This document shows positions 33,881 through 43,238 of a stretch of 64,000 nucleotides of DNA, one piece after another. The translations under genes and the position numbers were made by a program. Source of the stretch: Spirochaetia bacterium. GTDB taxonomy: Bacteria > Spirochaetota > Leptospiria > Leptospirales > Leptonemataceae. The stretch lies in contig VFLI01000010.1 of the NCBI GenBank assembly GCA_009885105.1, positions 1-64,000 of the forward strand. Direction: 5' to 3'. The notes beneath the pieces are model-generated. The model did no database searches, was not told the DNA's origin, and saw only the letters and a program-made list of their open reading frames with translations. How positions within the stretch are numbered: the first letter of the stretch is position 1; every line of letters begins with the position of its first letter.

Positions 33881-34993
33881 TCAGAGGCGAGTGATTTGAA
33901 AAGCATTATTTTCAGGCTCTGGATCGGGCTTGATTTCTTCATACAGGGCAACGCAGTTCCGACCGCGATGCTTGCAAATATAAAGCGCCTCATCGGCCAG
34001 CTTAATGAAGTCTTCCTTGTCTTTGATATACTGTGCATGAAAAGGATAGCAGGCCACACCCACGGAAATCGTTATTTTGGCTGTCTTCTCCCCGATCTGA
34101 ATCGGGTGTGATTCTATATTTCGCCGGATATGCTCTGCCATTTCGAGGGCTCTCTGTGAATCCGTATCCGGCAGCAGTACACAGAATTCCTCTCCGCCGT
34201 ATCGTCCCGGAATATCGTCGACGGAGCCTTTTTCTTTCACTGTGTCTTTGATAACGGCGGCCAGCTCGACCAGCGCTCTGTCACCGCCCTGATGACCGAA
34301 ATTGTCGTTCACTTTTTTAAATAGATCGATATCTGACATAATCACAGCCATCGGCTGGCCCGACAGTCTGGCTCGCTTGTATTCTTCCTCAAGTCGGGCG
34401 AGAAAATAATGCTTTAAATACAGACCTGTGACCTGGTCGACCGTGGCCATCTCATGAAGGCGGGCATTTTCAATGGCGATCGCCGCCTGATCTGCAAGCA
34501 CCTCAAAAATTTTCAAATCTGCCATGTTGAAAAATGTGCCGTCCAATTTATTCAGAACCTGCACAGTGCCCAGAATGCGTTTTTTTGCGCGGAGCGGCAC
34601 ACACATCATGGATTTGGTATGAAACTGGCTCTTCTGATCTGCCTTGCGGGAAAAACGAGGATCCTGGGCTGCGTCTTCCACCAGCACGGGCTCCCCTTTG
34701 CTGGCCACCCATCCTGAAATTCCTTCTCCCATTTTCAGCCGAATTGTTTTGATTGCGTCGCTTTTTTCGCCCTTTACCGTGTAAAAATAGAGTTCCTGAG
34801 CCTCTTCATCGACCAGCATCAGGCTGGATGCTTCCGACTCCATGACTTCCTTGGCTTTTCCCATCAGCGTATCCAGAACCACCTGCAGGTTCAGACTGGA
34901 AGAGATGATGGCATTGACCTCCAGGACCTTGTACAGCCTGTCTTTTTCTTTAACCACCAATCTGAATTGCTGTTCGTAATCGTCAAGAGTCAT
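33881..34993 (-). CDS. GAF-domain diguanylate cyclase
   Basis: 370 aa. A short N-terminal coiled coil, then a GAF domain (about 28-175, LNLQVVLDTLMGKAKEVMES to FEVLADQAAIAIENARL), then a GGDEF domain with RYGGEEF (active-site GGEEF), DIDLFKKVNDNFGHQGGDRA and ITISVGVACYPFHA. It makes c-di-GMP from GTP in the cytoplasm, probably controlled by a ligand of the GAF domain. No RxxD inhibitory site is seen directly before GGEEF. It lies 54 bases upstream of ppdK on the same strand. Confidence 0.93.
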   Translation of the reverse strand: MTLDDYEQQFRLVVKEKDRLYKVLEVNAIISSSLNLQVVLDTLMGKAKEVMESEASSLMLVDEEAQELYFYTVKGEKSDAIKTIRLKMGEGISGWVASKGEPVLVEDAAQDPRFSRKADQKSQFHTKSMMCVPLRAKKRILGTVQVLNKLDGTFFNMADLKIFEVLADQAAIAIENARLHEMATVDQVTGLYLKHYFLARLEEEYKRARLSGQPMAVIMSDIDLFKKVNDNFGHQGGDRALVELAAVIKDTVKEKGSVDDIPGRYGGEEFCVLLPDTDSQRALEMAEHIRRNIESHPIQIGEKTAKITISVGVACYPFHAQYIKDKEDFIKLADEALYICKHRGRNCVALYEEIKPDPEPENNAFQITRL

Positions 34994-35155
34994 CGGTCAG
35001 CCCCGGGATTCGAGGGAATCACCCCAAATGATATTTTTTTTAAATTCCCTTTTTTTAGCCACTCATTTACATCTCTCTATCATGAAATCCGATTTTTCTG
35101 AGAATTTGAACAAATTCTGCTTTATTCTTTTAATAGTACCGATATTTTATATACC

Positions 35156-35488
35156 GTGGACCAATTTAACCAAGAATCATTAAAAAAATTCATAGAAAAC
35201 CCTCGAGGACGCAGCATCCCTGTCGATTCCGACAATCCTATGGGCGCTAAGACCAACAGGGGCAATCGTGTCACACAGATGCTTAAAGGAGCGTCCGGAG
35301 CTCCCAAAGGCCAGGAACCTGTTGATCCGATTATGAAAATCGACGGGGCCGTCCGGAATTATCTGGCCGAACTGGTCCGCAATTCTCTTCAGGCAAATCG
35401 TCATGAGCAGCTTCATGAACTGCTGACGGAGCACCGCCGGTTCATCGACGAGATAATCGTCCTTCTGGAAAGCCAGGGCGGCTCATAA
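35156..35488 (+). CDS. Small helical protein of unknown function
   Basis: 110 aa from a GTG start without a clear ribosome site. The N-terminal half is polar and Gly/Pro-rich; the C-terminal half is helical (IDGAVRNYLAELVRNSLQAN, LLTEHRRFIDEIIVLLESQ). No signal peptide or known domain. It is divergent from the diguanylate cyclase gene. Confidence 0.55.
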   Translation: MDQFNQESLKKFIENPRGRSIPVDSDNPMGAKTNRGNRVTQMLKGASGAPKGQEPVDPIMKIDGAVRNYLAELVRNSLQANRHEQLHELLTEHRRFIDEIIVLLESQGGS

Positions 35489-35512
35489 GACGCACTTCAA
35501 AAGCAGAAGAAT

Positions 35513-35605
35513 AGCCACAAAGGCACGGAGGCCACGGAGTTGAGGATCATCTGGCATACATTTTTCATGCCTTTCGCCTCTCCGTGAACTCCGCGTCTCC
35601 GTGGC
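35513..35605. repeat. Palindromic intergenic repeat of the 'ccacggag' type
   Basis: The left arm gccacaaaggcacggaggcc continues acggagttgagg and is mirrored by cgcctctccgtgaactccgc plus gtctccgtggc. The centre holds a small hairpin (ggcat-acatttttc-atgcc). It fills most of the 221-base gap between the genes at 35156 and 35710. Confidence 0.75.
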
Positions 35606-35709
35606 AGCTTATATTATCAATTACTGAACTACGGATTGCACGATCTTCTGCATGAGGGGCGTCGTTGCCAGACGCTTTAAAAATTCAACTCTGGCGGCCC
35701 AGTCAGGCG

Positions 35710-38136
35710 CTATACGATCTTTTTTTTTTCGTCTGCAGATCTGGCTGCGAATTGTCTTTCCAGGATTCTGAGCCTGGCCATATCTTTTTTATAGTGAAGC
35801 GTGGAAATCTGCCAGAGCGATTCACCCTGATGCACATGAGTGAGGCGGCCGTCGGGAAGTTTCAGCATGTCTCCTGGAAATACCAGGTCTGGATCGCGAA
35901 GATCACGATTGTGCTGTGCATTGACGGGAGAGAAGCCGTTTGCAACCGCCACAGCATTGGCATAGTAGTACACTTCCTGTGAAACCGGGTCGACCATTTC
36001 TTCGCCGGGCACAACAGCGTCATCCTGCAGTGTGCCAGGATTCACGAGAGTGGCCGCATGGATCTCATCGGATGATCCGCCGTCACCGGTGATGCTCTGC
36101 GCCGATTTAATTCCCAGGAAAAGAGCCCCGCCGAGCAGCAGCAGAACAGGCACGAGCCAGATTGCCGCTCGCATTTCGCGTATTCTAACCAGCACAGGTT
36201 GAATTCGCTCCGCAAGGAATGAAGTCCCTCTTTGAAACCATTCAATTACAGGATTGGCTGAGAAACTGCGCTGTTTGCGCTGCGGCGCTGTGCCGATGGA
36301 CAGCTGTGTCAGAAGGACGTGGAATCTTTTTCTCTCTTCCACTATTCTGAGACGCTCTTCCAATAACCGTTCCATCAGATCAAGACACGGCCTGTATCCC
36401 GGAGGATCACTGGCTTTGTCAAGGGCGCGCGATTGCTGTTTGAGCAGTGTTCGATACGGTTTCGCCGACTCTTCCAGCCGGTCCGATGAAGGCGGCATGG
36501 AAAATTTTACAACTTCGCTTTCAGCCGGCAGCGCAATTATATACGACTTTTTACCGCCCATAAATAGAATTGAAAAACAAACCGGCATTTCGGCCAGAGA
36601 AAGCCAGTGACGATTGCGCAGACGATCAATGGAGTATTTTTTTCTTACTTTTTCGTATCGTTTTTTAATGCGCGCATCCGTATTTTCCTGGAAGGACGGC
36701 GAGTCCTCAATGAATCTGAATATTTCAAAGAGATTGCTGTACAGGGCCGGGCCTTCCGGCACCGGAAGCGTTTTGAGCTTTGCAATCCATTTCTCCAGTA
36801 TTTCTGTTTCACTGGATTGACCGATCAAAGCGTAGATGAATTCTTTAATCGGTTCCTCAAAATTGGTGCCATGGAGACCTTTGATCATTTCTTCAATCAG
36901 GCCGGCGGCAGATTCTGCGAACGTATATGTATACTCTTTGCCTTCCAGCAGCGGATAGCAGCCCTCGGAAAGTTTCTGGGATTGATACCACGAATCACGC
37001 ACCTCTCCCGGCAGATGCAGAACCAGCTTCGCATCCTTCACACCCAGATCGTCTTTACTGCGTAATACGGCGATCTCCAGATCGTGTTGTCCGCGTATGT
37101 ATTCAAATGACTTGCTGAACTTGCCGCCGCCGATGGGGAAAAGGATCTGAGCCTGTCTTTCTGCGCCGGGAACCATCTTGCAGGTTATCGCGGCATGCGA
37201 TCCCCCGCGGGACACGTAATATGTGGTTTCTTTCGCGGAAGGAAGAACACGCCCGTCGTCAAATACTTTTACAAAAGCATTATTGTATATTTTCTTAATA
37301 ACACCCAGCCTGTCCAGATTGTGGCTGTAGATTCCCAGGGGTTTCTTTTCCGTATTCTTGCGCCGGAGCGACTCCATGAGTCCGGGACTGTAAACAGAAG
37401 AGGCAGCGCAGAGCGACACTCGGGCCGGATCGATAACCGATTCAAACAATCGGTAATGGTAGTCCGGCATAGGATTGACCAGCATTCCTTCGCCGTTGAA
37501 ATTCCAGTACATCGGCAGAGAGAGACCTCTTCCCTGTCCCAGATACATGAACGAATATCCCGATTCACACTTGCGAGAGCGTTTCGAAAGCGCTGAACTC
37601 AGAAGGTCGTATTCTTTATCGATATGGAGCGAGGCTTTTTTCAATTTCTCAGAAGAAAGCACCTTGCTTCCGCCGACAGAAACCTGCACATCGCCGGTCT
37701 CGAAAAATGTGGTGGTGCATCTGTCTTTTCCGCCGGCAAGGAGCCGCAGGGGAAGATAGGGATGCATGGCGACCGGCTTTTTCTCAGACTCATCCGATCT
37801 GGCATTGAAGTCCTGCATGCCCGTATACGAATAAATCTGCGATACCCGGTCCTTGCTTCCCACATAACCGATGTTCTCGCCGCCGTTTTCAACTGTCGCC
37901 TGAATCCAGGCCATTTCCAGACCTGCGTTCAGGGGATCATTCTCCGGCAGAATGACATTTTCAATATGTCTTAGAAGAATCCCGGGCGCAGAAACTCCCG
38001 CCCCCATTCGCACAAATGGGCGAAGATCATTGGCATGCAGTCCCGTATAAATCAGTACCGTATCCCGATCAATCTGGAAAACCCTTTCGGGGCCTTTCAA
38101 CTCATCCGGTTGTTTAATATCACTTTGTCTCGCCAT
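35710..38136 (-). CDS. Large membrane-anchored protein with C-terminal LysM
   Basis: 808 aa. About 665 residues with no signal peptide and no domain I recognise are followed by one transmembrane segment (AIWLVPVLLLLGGALFLGI), a short linker and a periplasmic LysM-like domain at the end (NPGDLV-type pattern as DPDLVFPGDMLKLPDG, then HVHQGESLWQISTLHY). The layout, a large cytoplasmic head plus a peptidoglycan-binding tail, would tie a cytoplasmic activity to the cell wall. The start overlaps the VWA gene by 17 bases. It is the last gene of the four-gene operon from 40995. Confidence 0.75.
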   Translation of the reverse strand: MARQSDIKQPDELKGPERVFQIDRDTVLIYTGLHANDLRPFVRMGAGVSAPGILLRHIENVILPENDPLNAGLEMAWIQATVENGGENIGYVGSKDRVSQIYSYTGMQDFNARSDESEKKPVAMHPYLPLRLLAGGKDRCTTTFFETGDVQVSVGGSKVLSSEKLKKASLHIDKEYDLLSSALSKRSRKCESGYSFMYLGQGRGLSLPMYWNFNGEGMLVNPMPDYHYRLFESVIDPARVSLCAASSVYSPGLMESLRRKNTEKKPLGIYSHNLDRLGVIKKIYNNAFVKVFDDGRVLPSAKETTYYVSRGGSHAAITCKMVPGAERQAQILFPIGGGKFSKSFEYIRGQHDLEIAVLRSKDDLGVKDAKLVLHLPGEVRDSWYQSQKLSEGCYPLLEGKEYTYTFAESAAGLIEEMIKGLHGTNFEEPIKEFIYALIGQSSETEILEKWIAKLKTLPVPEGPALYSNLFEIFRFIEDSPSFQENTDARIKKRYEKVRKKYSIDRLRNRHWLSLAEMPVCFSILFMGGKKSYIIALPAESEVVKFSMPPSSDRLEESAKPYRTLLKQQSRALDKASDPPGYRPCLDLMERLLEERLRIVEERKRFHVLLTQLSIGTAPQRKQRSFSANPVIEWFQRGTSFLAERIQPVLVRIREMRAAIWLVPVLLLLGGALFLGIKSAQSITGDGGSSDEIHAATLVNPGTLQDDAVVPGEEMVDPVSQEVYYYANAVAVANGFSPVNAQHNRDLRDPDLVFPGDMLKLPDGRLTHVHQGESLWQISTLHYKKDMARLRILERQFAARSADEKKKIV

Positions 38137-39280
38137 TGGTATACTCGAATTTAAAGTTTCCTAGCTTAAATGAATCGCCGGAGCTGATAACTCCCGGTCG
38201 TTTCTGTTTTGCAAACTGGATAAGGTTTACGTGACCTGTAGGCTTCAAAACGCTTTCGCCTTGAACTCTCTTGGCACGAAAACTAAAATCTTGAGGAACG
38301 CCCAGCTGCTTGATACGTAAATTGACCCCGTGCCTGGATCCGATTGTCATCTTCGACGCTTTCAGTTTACCGAGATTGTAAGGTATTTTGTTCGGCGAAT
38401 TGATCCCGCTTTCATAATAAAGAATGTCTCCCTCGAGCTTGTTCCTGTTTATGAACTTACCAATCAGCCATATCAACAGGAGGCATACCAGAAGAATTCC
38501 AATAACAGCTCCGACAATTGGTCCGTACTGTATTGCGTAATCCTTAATTTTTTTCCAGATATCCCGCTGTTCAATATCCTGACTGACTGCAGCCACTCCG
38601 GTTTCATCCACGGCTGCCGGTCCCGCACCTGAAGCCATTTCTTTGCCGGTTCGCTCCACCGTTCTCACATCACTGGAAAGCTGCTTGAGGCGTCCTTCCA
38701 GCGCCGGGTCTTTCAATGATCCCAGACTCACATAATAAATGAAATAATCCTTAACTTCCTCATTCTCCGTATCGCGCAGAGAGCTCAAATCCAGGCGACC
38801 TCTTTTCTTCTGCGGCGGAGGATCGTCTTTGCCATCAGTTAAAACGACAATAATCACCTGACCGCCCTGATTCTCAAGTTCCTGCGACTTGGATTTCAAA
38901 GCTTCAACCATTGCGGCCATATCCGTCCAATTGCCTTTGGCTGCCAGACTGGAGATTTCGTTTACAGGCAGGGATTTGTCCGCGTCATTTTTAATCTCAA
39001 AAGTTCTGCTTATCACAGTTTTTTCATCAAAGGAAAGAACCGTAACCGTATCCCCGGTGCGAACCGTTTCCATAAGCCTCGGTATGCTTTTCTTTACCTT
39101 GCCGATTGTATCGTTTTCAATCGACATTGAGCCCGAGGTATCCACCGCCAGGACAAAGTGCCTTTTAGAAGAACAGGAGACCAGAAGAACTATGGCGGCA
39201 ACGAAGCTGAATGCCCGTATATGCCAGGTTCGGTCAAAGTTCTTTGTAAACTTTTGCGTTTTTAATGTAATCTCTTGCAT
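38120..39280 (-). CDS. VWA-domain membrane protein with FHA-like tail
   Basis: 386 aa, AGGA before the ATG. A signal anchor or lipobox region (AIVLLVSCSSK) is followed by a VWA domain with the MIDAS motif DTSGSMS and a downstream VLTDGKDD, exposed outside the cytoplasm. Then come a second transmembrane segment (IVGAVIGILLVCLLLIWLIG) and a cytoplasmic domain resembling FHA (GSRHGVNLRI..., SSGDSFKLGNFKFEYTN). FHA domains bind phosphothreonine, VWA domains bind proteins via a metal ion. It overlaps both neighbours, indicating tight coupling. Confidence 0.8.
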   Translation of the reverse strand: MQEITLKTQKFTKNFDRTWHIRAFSFVAAIVLLVSCSSKRHFVLAVDTSGSMSIENDTIGKVKKSIPRLMETVRTGDTVTVLSFDEKTVISRTFEIKNDADKSLPVNEISSLAAKGNWTDMAAMVEALKSKSQELENQGGQVIIVVLTDGKDDPPPQKKRGRLDLSSLRDTENEEVKDYFIYYVSLGSLKDPALEGRLKQLSSDVRTVERTGKEMASGAGPAAVDETGVAAVSQDIEQRDIWKKIKDYAIQYGPIVGAVIGILLVCLLLIWLIGKFINRNKLEGDILYYESGINSPNKIPYNLGKLKASKMTIGSRHGVNLRIKQLGVPQDFSFRAKRVQGESVLKPTGHVNLIQFAKQKRPGVISSGDSFKLGNFKFEYTNGETK

Positions 39281-39953
39281 TGATTCCTACCGCTCCATCC
39301 CGGTCCAGGTATTCCAGCAGCAATATGTAAAACCAGAGCAGGGTATCGTCACCTGTTTCCACTATTTTGTAACCGCCGCCGCTTTCCCAGTCCTTGATTA
39401 TTAACCCTTGATTTAAAATGCAAATCATATCCATCTCATGATTCACAGAAATTCCACGTTCCCGTGATGCCCCCTGAATCGCCACTCTGTGCGACATAAT
39501 GGGGACAGATGACCTGTAAGCAAAGATTGTTGAAAAAACCGGTATCACCTGGTTTTCTGCGAACTCTCTTTCGCCTTTGTAGAGCGATTTGACCGCATTG
39601 GTCATTGTGGCATGTGTTATCACGGAGGCAGTGGTAAGATCTGTTTCCAAACTCATGAAAGCATACAGAAAATCACTCACAACATATCCGCCTGCCATCG
39701 CCAAAAAGTTCTGGCACCATTTTTTATAGATTAGAAGATCGCAGTTTTTGTTGAGAAGATGTTTTTTTCCTCTAACTTTACCTGTCGCCAGAGAGAATTC
39801 GGAAGGAAGATGCTCCTTAAAAAAAGTAAACAGATCCCGGTATATGTTGATGTCTTTATCTTTACCCGGCAGCTGGATTCCCCTCTTGTCCAGGTTAGCC
39901 TTCAAACCTTCGGACAGGGTATGCGACTGTTTGGCGAAATATTCGGTAAACAT
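39234..39953 (-). CDS. Cytosolic protein of unknown function, operon gene 2
   Basis: 239 aa with no signal peptide. It includes HLLNKNCDLLIYKKWC followed by MSLETDLTTASVITHATMTN, a pattern like the DUF6602-type/nuclease-like folds (short strand with Asp, then helix), and ends with a helical LLLEYLDRDGAVGINARDYI. The resemblance is weak and no function is assigned. It overlaps the VWA gene by 47 bases. Confidence 0.65.
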   Translation of the reverse strand: MFTEYFAKQSHTLSEGLKANLDKRGIQLPGKDKDINIYRDLFTFFKEHLPSEFSLATGKVRGKKHLLNKNCDLLIYKKWCQNFLAMAGGYVVSDFLYAFMSLETDLTTASVITHATMTNAVKSLYKGEREFAENQVIPVFSTIFAYRSSVPIMSHRVAIQGASRERGISVNHEMDMICILNQGLIIKDWESGGGYKIVETGDDTLLWFYILLLEYLDRDGAVGINARDYIKNAKVYKEL

Positions 39954-40089
39954 AGATATTATATCGGGTTCAGAGACCCGATAATGCAGGTCTTTTCCAT
40001 GGAATTCTTATTACCAGTATTTGTTCCGCCGACTCAGACATCCCGCAACGAAGGTCACATATCCCCGCAGAAGTCAAAGAATTCAGCAA

Positions 40090-40995
40090 TCAAAACAGAT
40101 TCAAGGTTTTATACACATCCTGCTTTATGAATGTTTCATACCTCTTGGAAGCCCCTTCATGAAGATACTTTTGAAGTCTGCTCACATTTTTAATATTATT
40201 TCCGGCAACCTGAAAGAAAATCACACCGCCGTGTTTCACTTTCCCCCATTTGAAAAGTGAGTTCAGATCCTGAATCAACTCGCCTTCATGAAATACAATG
40301 ACCCGGCAGCCAGGATGAGCAATTTCGTAGGATTCAACAACATTTTTCCAGGCTTCCACATTTCCATTATGAAACAGTTCATTTGTTACCTGCACCGAGT
40401 ATTTTGGCGTCAGATTTTTACTCGTTTGCGGGACTTCCACTTTCGGGATAACCTTGGGCTCTTCTTTTACCTGCACATCTATAAAATCCGGATCGACAAC
40501 AGGTTCTTTTCCATCCAGCAGCGCCAGAAATGCTTCCACCGCTTTTCTTCCAGTCTCGGGCCTGCGATTTTTTGTCTTTGCGTAGACAACAAGCAGCTCT
40601 TCCACTTTAAGTTCATGAATCTCAGCCCAGTGGTTGGGATTGCGCGGATTTACTGCGAGCACGCCAAGATTCGGGTGGTGGTAGGCGATTACCATATCCA
40701 CATTATTCCATTTGGAAAACGATTCTATGATTTTATCAAAATCCGTTCTGCTTTCTTTGACATTGCGTGAGATGTAGGGATACTCAAATTTTCCCACAAG
40801 AACAACAGATAGTATAGGCGAAATTTGCTCTCTTCGCATGATCCCGTCCTGAATCAACTTGTTTAATAAATCAGCAAGATTGGCTCCTTTATCCACGGAG
40901 TCGATCAGATTGGTCACATTTACAATATGCCGCAGCGTTTTATTAAATACCGGCCGGGTTCCAAGGCTGCTCAAATCTTTGTCCGCTACGTTCAT
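40090..40995 (-). CDS. Cytosolic protein of unknown function, operon gene 1
   Basis: 301 aa, AGGAG before the ATG. Two alpha/beta halves (about 1-165 with ILSVVLVGKFEYPYIS, and 195-301 with PGCRVIVFHEGELIQDLNSL, then GGVIFFQVAGNNI) are joined by a Pro/Lys/Val linker. No signal peptide and no recognised domain. It is the first gene of the operon 40995-35710, downstream of cfpA and its terminator. Confidence 0.65.
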   Translation of the reverse strand: MNVADKDLSSLGTRPVFNKTLRHIVNVTNLIDSVDKGANLADLLNKLIQDGIMRREQISPILSVVLVGKFEYPYISRNVKESRTDFDKIIESFSKWNNVDMVIAYHHPNLGVLAVNPRNPNHWAEIHELKVEELLVVYAKTKNRRPETGRKAVEAFLALLDGKEPVVDPDFIDVQVKEEPKVIPKVEVPQTSKNLTPKYSVQVTNELFHNGNVEAWKNVVESYEIAHPGCRVIVFHEGELIQDLNSLFKWGKVKHGGVIFFQVAGNNIKNVSRLQKYLHEGASKRYETFIKQDVYKTLNLF

Positions 40996-41009
40996 TTACT
41001 ATCTCCTGA

Positions 41010-41037
41010 ATTTTATTCGGGCCTATGCAGGCATCAA
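41010..41037 (-). promoter_or_regulatory. Possible promoter of the four-gene VWA/LysM operon
   Basis: On the minus strand TTGATG (41037-41032), a 16-base spacer and TAAAAT (41015-41010) lie just before the ATG at 40995, after the cfpA terminator. This supports transcription independent of cfpA. Confidence 0.4.
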
Positions 41038-41093
41038 TACGGGTAAAATACAGGATAGGGAAAATTGCCCGTCAGCGCAAGCCGTTTTTTGGC

Positions 41094-41127
41094 AAAAAAA
41101 AACCCGCAGTGTAAACTGCGGGTTTTT
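41094..41127 (-). terminator. Rho-independent terminator of cfpA
   Basis: The stem cccgcagt / actgcggg (41103-41122) has a four-base loop and is followed on the minus strand by nine Ts (A-run 41094-41102). It lies 27 bases past the cfpA stop. T-runs on both sides would also allow plus-strand termination. Confidence 0.9.
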
Positions 41128-41153
41128 CGACCATACGGCCGAACAGGCTTTTC

Positions 41154-43202
41154 TTATAGTTCCTTGAGTCCCATTTCCTTGAGTTTATCCTCATAAGACT
41201 TGGGAGTAACATCCGCCGAGCCCTTGACCCCTCCAGCCGATGCTGTGGAGGACGAACTCGAAGATACAGATGAACTGGAGCTTGAGGATGAACTAACGGA
41301 AGACACCGATCCGCTGCTCGATGCCGACTGGTAGGCGGCGGCAGAAGCAGTTTCATGTTCTTCTTCCTGAGTCTTGAAAGACTGATCAATATCCGCTCGC
41401 ACTGTGGAACGACGTCTTTTGAACGAAGCAAAGGCCGCATCCGCAAAACCTTGCGATATGCCGGACAGGAATTCGTTCAGAACGTTGGCCATCATCTTCA
41501 TCATGAACTGCTTGCGCTTGACGGTGGTAATATCCACGTCGAGCAAGAGCCCCGGCTGAAGGTGGTGCGGATTGATTTCATAGACGAACTTATTGAATTC
41601 TTTTTCAAGAACGTTCAGTCTTTCATCAATAACAACTCTTTCAATCGGATTCTGGTAACCGTACATTTCCTGAAGTTTTGCTCTCAGGTATGTGATTTTG
41701 GTGCCCGTGTTCTTGATCTCAACAGAATACGTCCGATTGTTCTTTTCCACGAAGGTATTCACAGGATCGCGGAACTGAAGTTCATTCCATTTGAGCTCAT
41801 CCGGATCAGAATTCAGCGTTTTTCTGGATTTGACCCAGGCTTTTGGCATGATGGATCTGGCCAGATCTTCAAAATCCACAATGGCTCTCTTCAAGCCCAT
41901 GAATTTGCTTTTGTGACGCTCATACACTTCATGAACAACATCCCAGCATGCATCTGTTTCGCGGAGGAAGGCAGCCACCCGGTTGTCATACACCCGTTTC
42001 ATTTCTCGGATTTGGTTCTGGTCGTAGTAAGCCAGACGAATCTGGTAACGCTCATCCGGAAGACGACTGTCATCCTGATCTTCGTACTCTCTGATCAGAC
42101 ATTCGCGGGCATTCTTCTTATTGTCCGCCACCTGATATCCCAGTTTGGATGTATCCAGAATGGAAGTCACGGTGTTGATCGCAGTGTTAAAGCCGCGGTT
42201 GCGAATGTTCTCAGAGTCAATGATCTTCTTGATCTGCTCGCGCATGTTCAATGGATCATAGTCGTCCTGATCGATCTCGGCGCGAAGACCTTCAATCTTG
42301 TCGATGAACTTCTTGCCCAGAATCGTGTAACGTCTTGAATTCGGATCTGAATTCATGTCGTCGGTGAACTTGTCCACCATCTTGATTCTTTCGAACATTA
42401 CTTCGCCGTCTGTCAACTCCGCGCGGCCGGTATCAATCAGCTCTTCGCGCAGCTTGTCGATTTCTCGGTCGATGAGTTCTGTGATGTGCTTGGACAGCGT
42501 ATCTTTCAGAAGATGTTCCACAGTCACCTGATAGTGGAAGATCGGGCTGATCAATTCAGAATCCAGGATATTGATGGAAAGCTTGATGTCAGAAACAGTC
42601 TTTGGCTTCCATGCGCTGTCTTTGAACGCGCACTTCACAATTGAATAGGCGTTCTCACCGCGAACGAAAGCTCCCACATCCGTCTTTTGACGAAGGATGG
42701 AGTTGGTTTCGTTTTCCAGATCGTTCATACCACGCTGGATGTGACCCTGAAGGTGACCGTACATGTTCACCACAGATTTTTCCAGTTCACCGGTATTGAA
42801 TTTGTCTGACCCTCCGACCTTGTCGAGAAGCTCCACAATCTCTTTTGGCGTGTAACGCGCAAGAGACTTGATTTCCTCTTTGTCGACGAAGTCGCGGACC
42901 TTTTTGATCATTTCATCTTCAACTGTTATTGTGTAACGGTTGAACATGTTGACATAGGCTTGATTTACATAGTTATAAATCTTGTCTTCAATGCCGGCCA
43001 TGATGTCCACATCTTTGAGGACTTCAGGCGGTAACTTTGTCTGGGTATAATTAGTTATATACTGTGATGTAGCATCGATGATTTTTTTTGCCTCTGCCGG
43101 CTTATCACGACCCTCCCAGACGAGAGATGTTCTGGAAGCGACGGCGCTCGGCAGAACGGGATCGATTTTCATCGGGCTTTTTGGGAATTGACCCACTGCC
43201 AT
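41154..43202 (-). CDS. cfpA: Cytoplasmic filament protein CfpA
   Basis: 682 aa from the ATG at 43202, which has GGAGGA seven bases upstream; the TTG at 43286 is less likely. No signal peptide, strongly helical and charged. Conserved-looking blocks include YNYVNQAYVNMFNRYTITVE, YGHLQGHIQRGMNDLENETN, QKTDVGAFVRGENAYSIVKC, NPHHLQPGLLLDVDITTVKR and FKRRRSTVRADIDQSF, matching my memory of treponemal CfpA, which is about 680 aa. CfpA forms the ribbon of cytoplasmic filaments under the membrane along the flagella and acts in cell division. The C-terminus adds a Ser-rich tail (about 618-660). Strong ribosome site and terminator suit an abundant protein. Confidence 0.78.
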   Translation of the reverse strand: MAVGQFPKSPMKIDPVLPSAVASRTSLVWEGRDKPAEAKKIIDATSQYITNYTQTKLPPEVLKDVDIMAGIEDKIYNYVNQAYVNMFNRYTITVEDEMIKKVRDFVDKEEIKSLARYTPKEIVELLDKVGGSDKFNTGELEKSVVNMYGHLQGHIQRGMNDLENETNSILRQKTDVGAFVRGENAYSIVKCAFKDSAWKPKTVSDIKLSINILDSELISPIFHYQVTVEHLLKDTLSKHITELIDREIDKLREELIDTGRAELTDGEVMFERIKMVDKFTDDMNSDPNSRRYTILGKKFIDKIEGLRAEIDQDDYDPLNMREQIKKIIDSENIRNRGFNTAINTVTSILDTSKLGYQVADNKKNARECLIREYEDQDDSRLPDERYQIRLAYYDQNQIREMKRVYDNRVAAFLRETDACWDVVHEVYERHKSKFMGLKRAIVDFEDLARSIMPKAWVKSRKTLNSDPDELKWNELQFRDPVNTFVEKNNRTYSVEIKNTGTKITYLRAKLQEMYGYQNPIERVVIDERLNVLEKEFNKFVYEINPHHLQPGLLLDVDITTVKRKQFMMKMMANVLNEFLSGISQGFADAAFASFKRRRSTVRADIDQSFKTQEEEHETASAAAYQSASSSGSVSSVSSSSSSSSSVSSSSSSTASAGGVKGSADVTPKSYEDKLKEMGLKEL

Positions 43203-43220
43203 AAATTTTCCTCCGGAAAC

Positions 43221-43238
43221 TACAGGATCATGCCTGTA
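43221..43238. promoter_or_regulatory. Inverted repeat in the cfpA leader
   Basis: TACAGG-ATCATG-CCTGTA lies 18 bases before the cfpA start and 17 bases downstream of a minus-strand TTGACA (43261-43256), where the -10 box would fall. It could be an operator or a leader hairpin. Confidence 0.35.

Noticed and set aside
41355-42338. 327-codon plus-strand open frame
   Set aside because: Antisense to cfpA, whose protein is conserved-looking and has a strong ribosome site and terminator.
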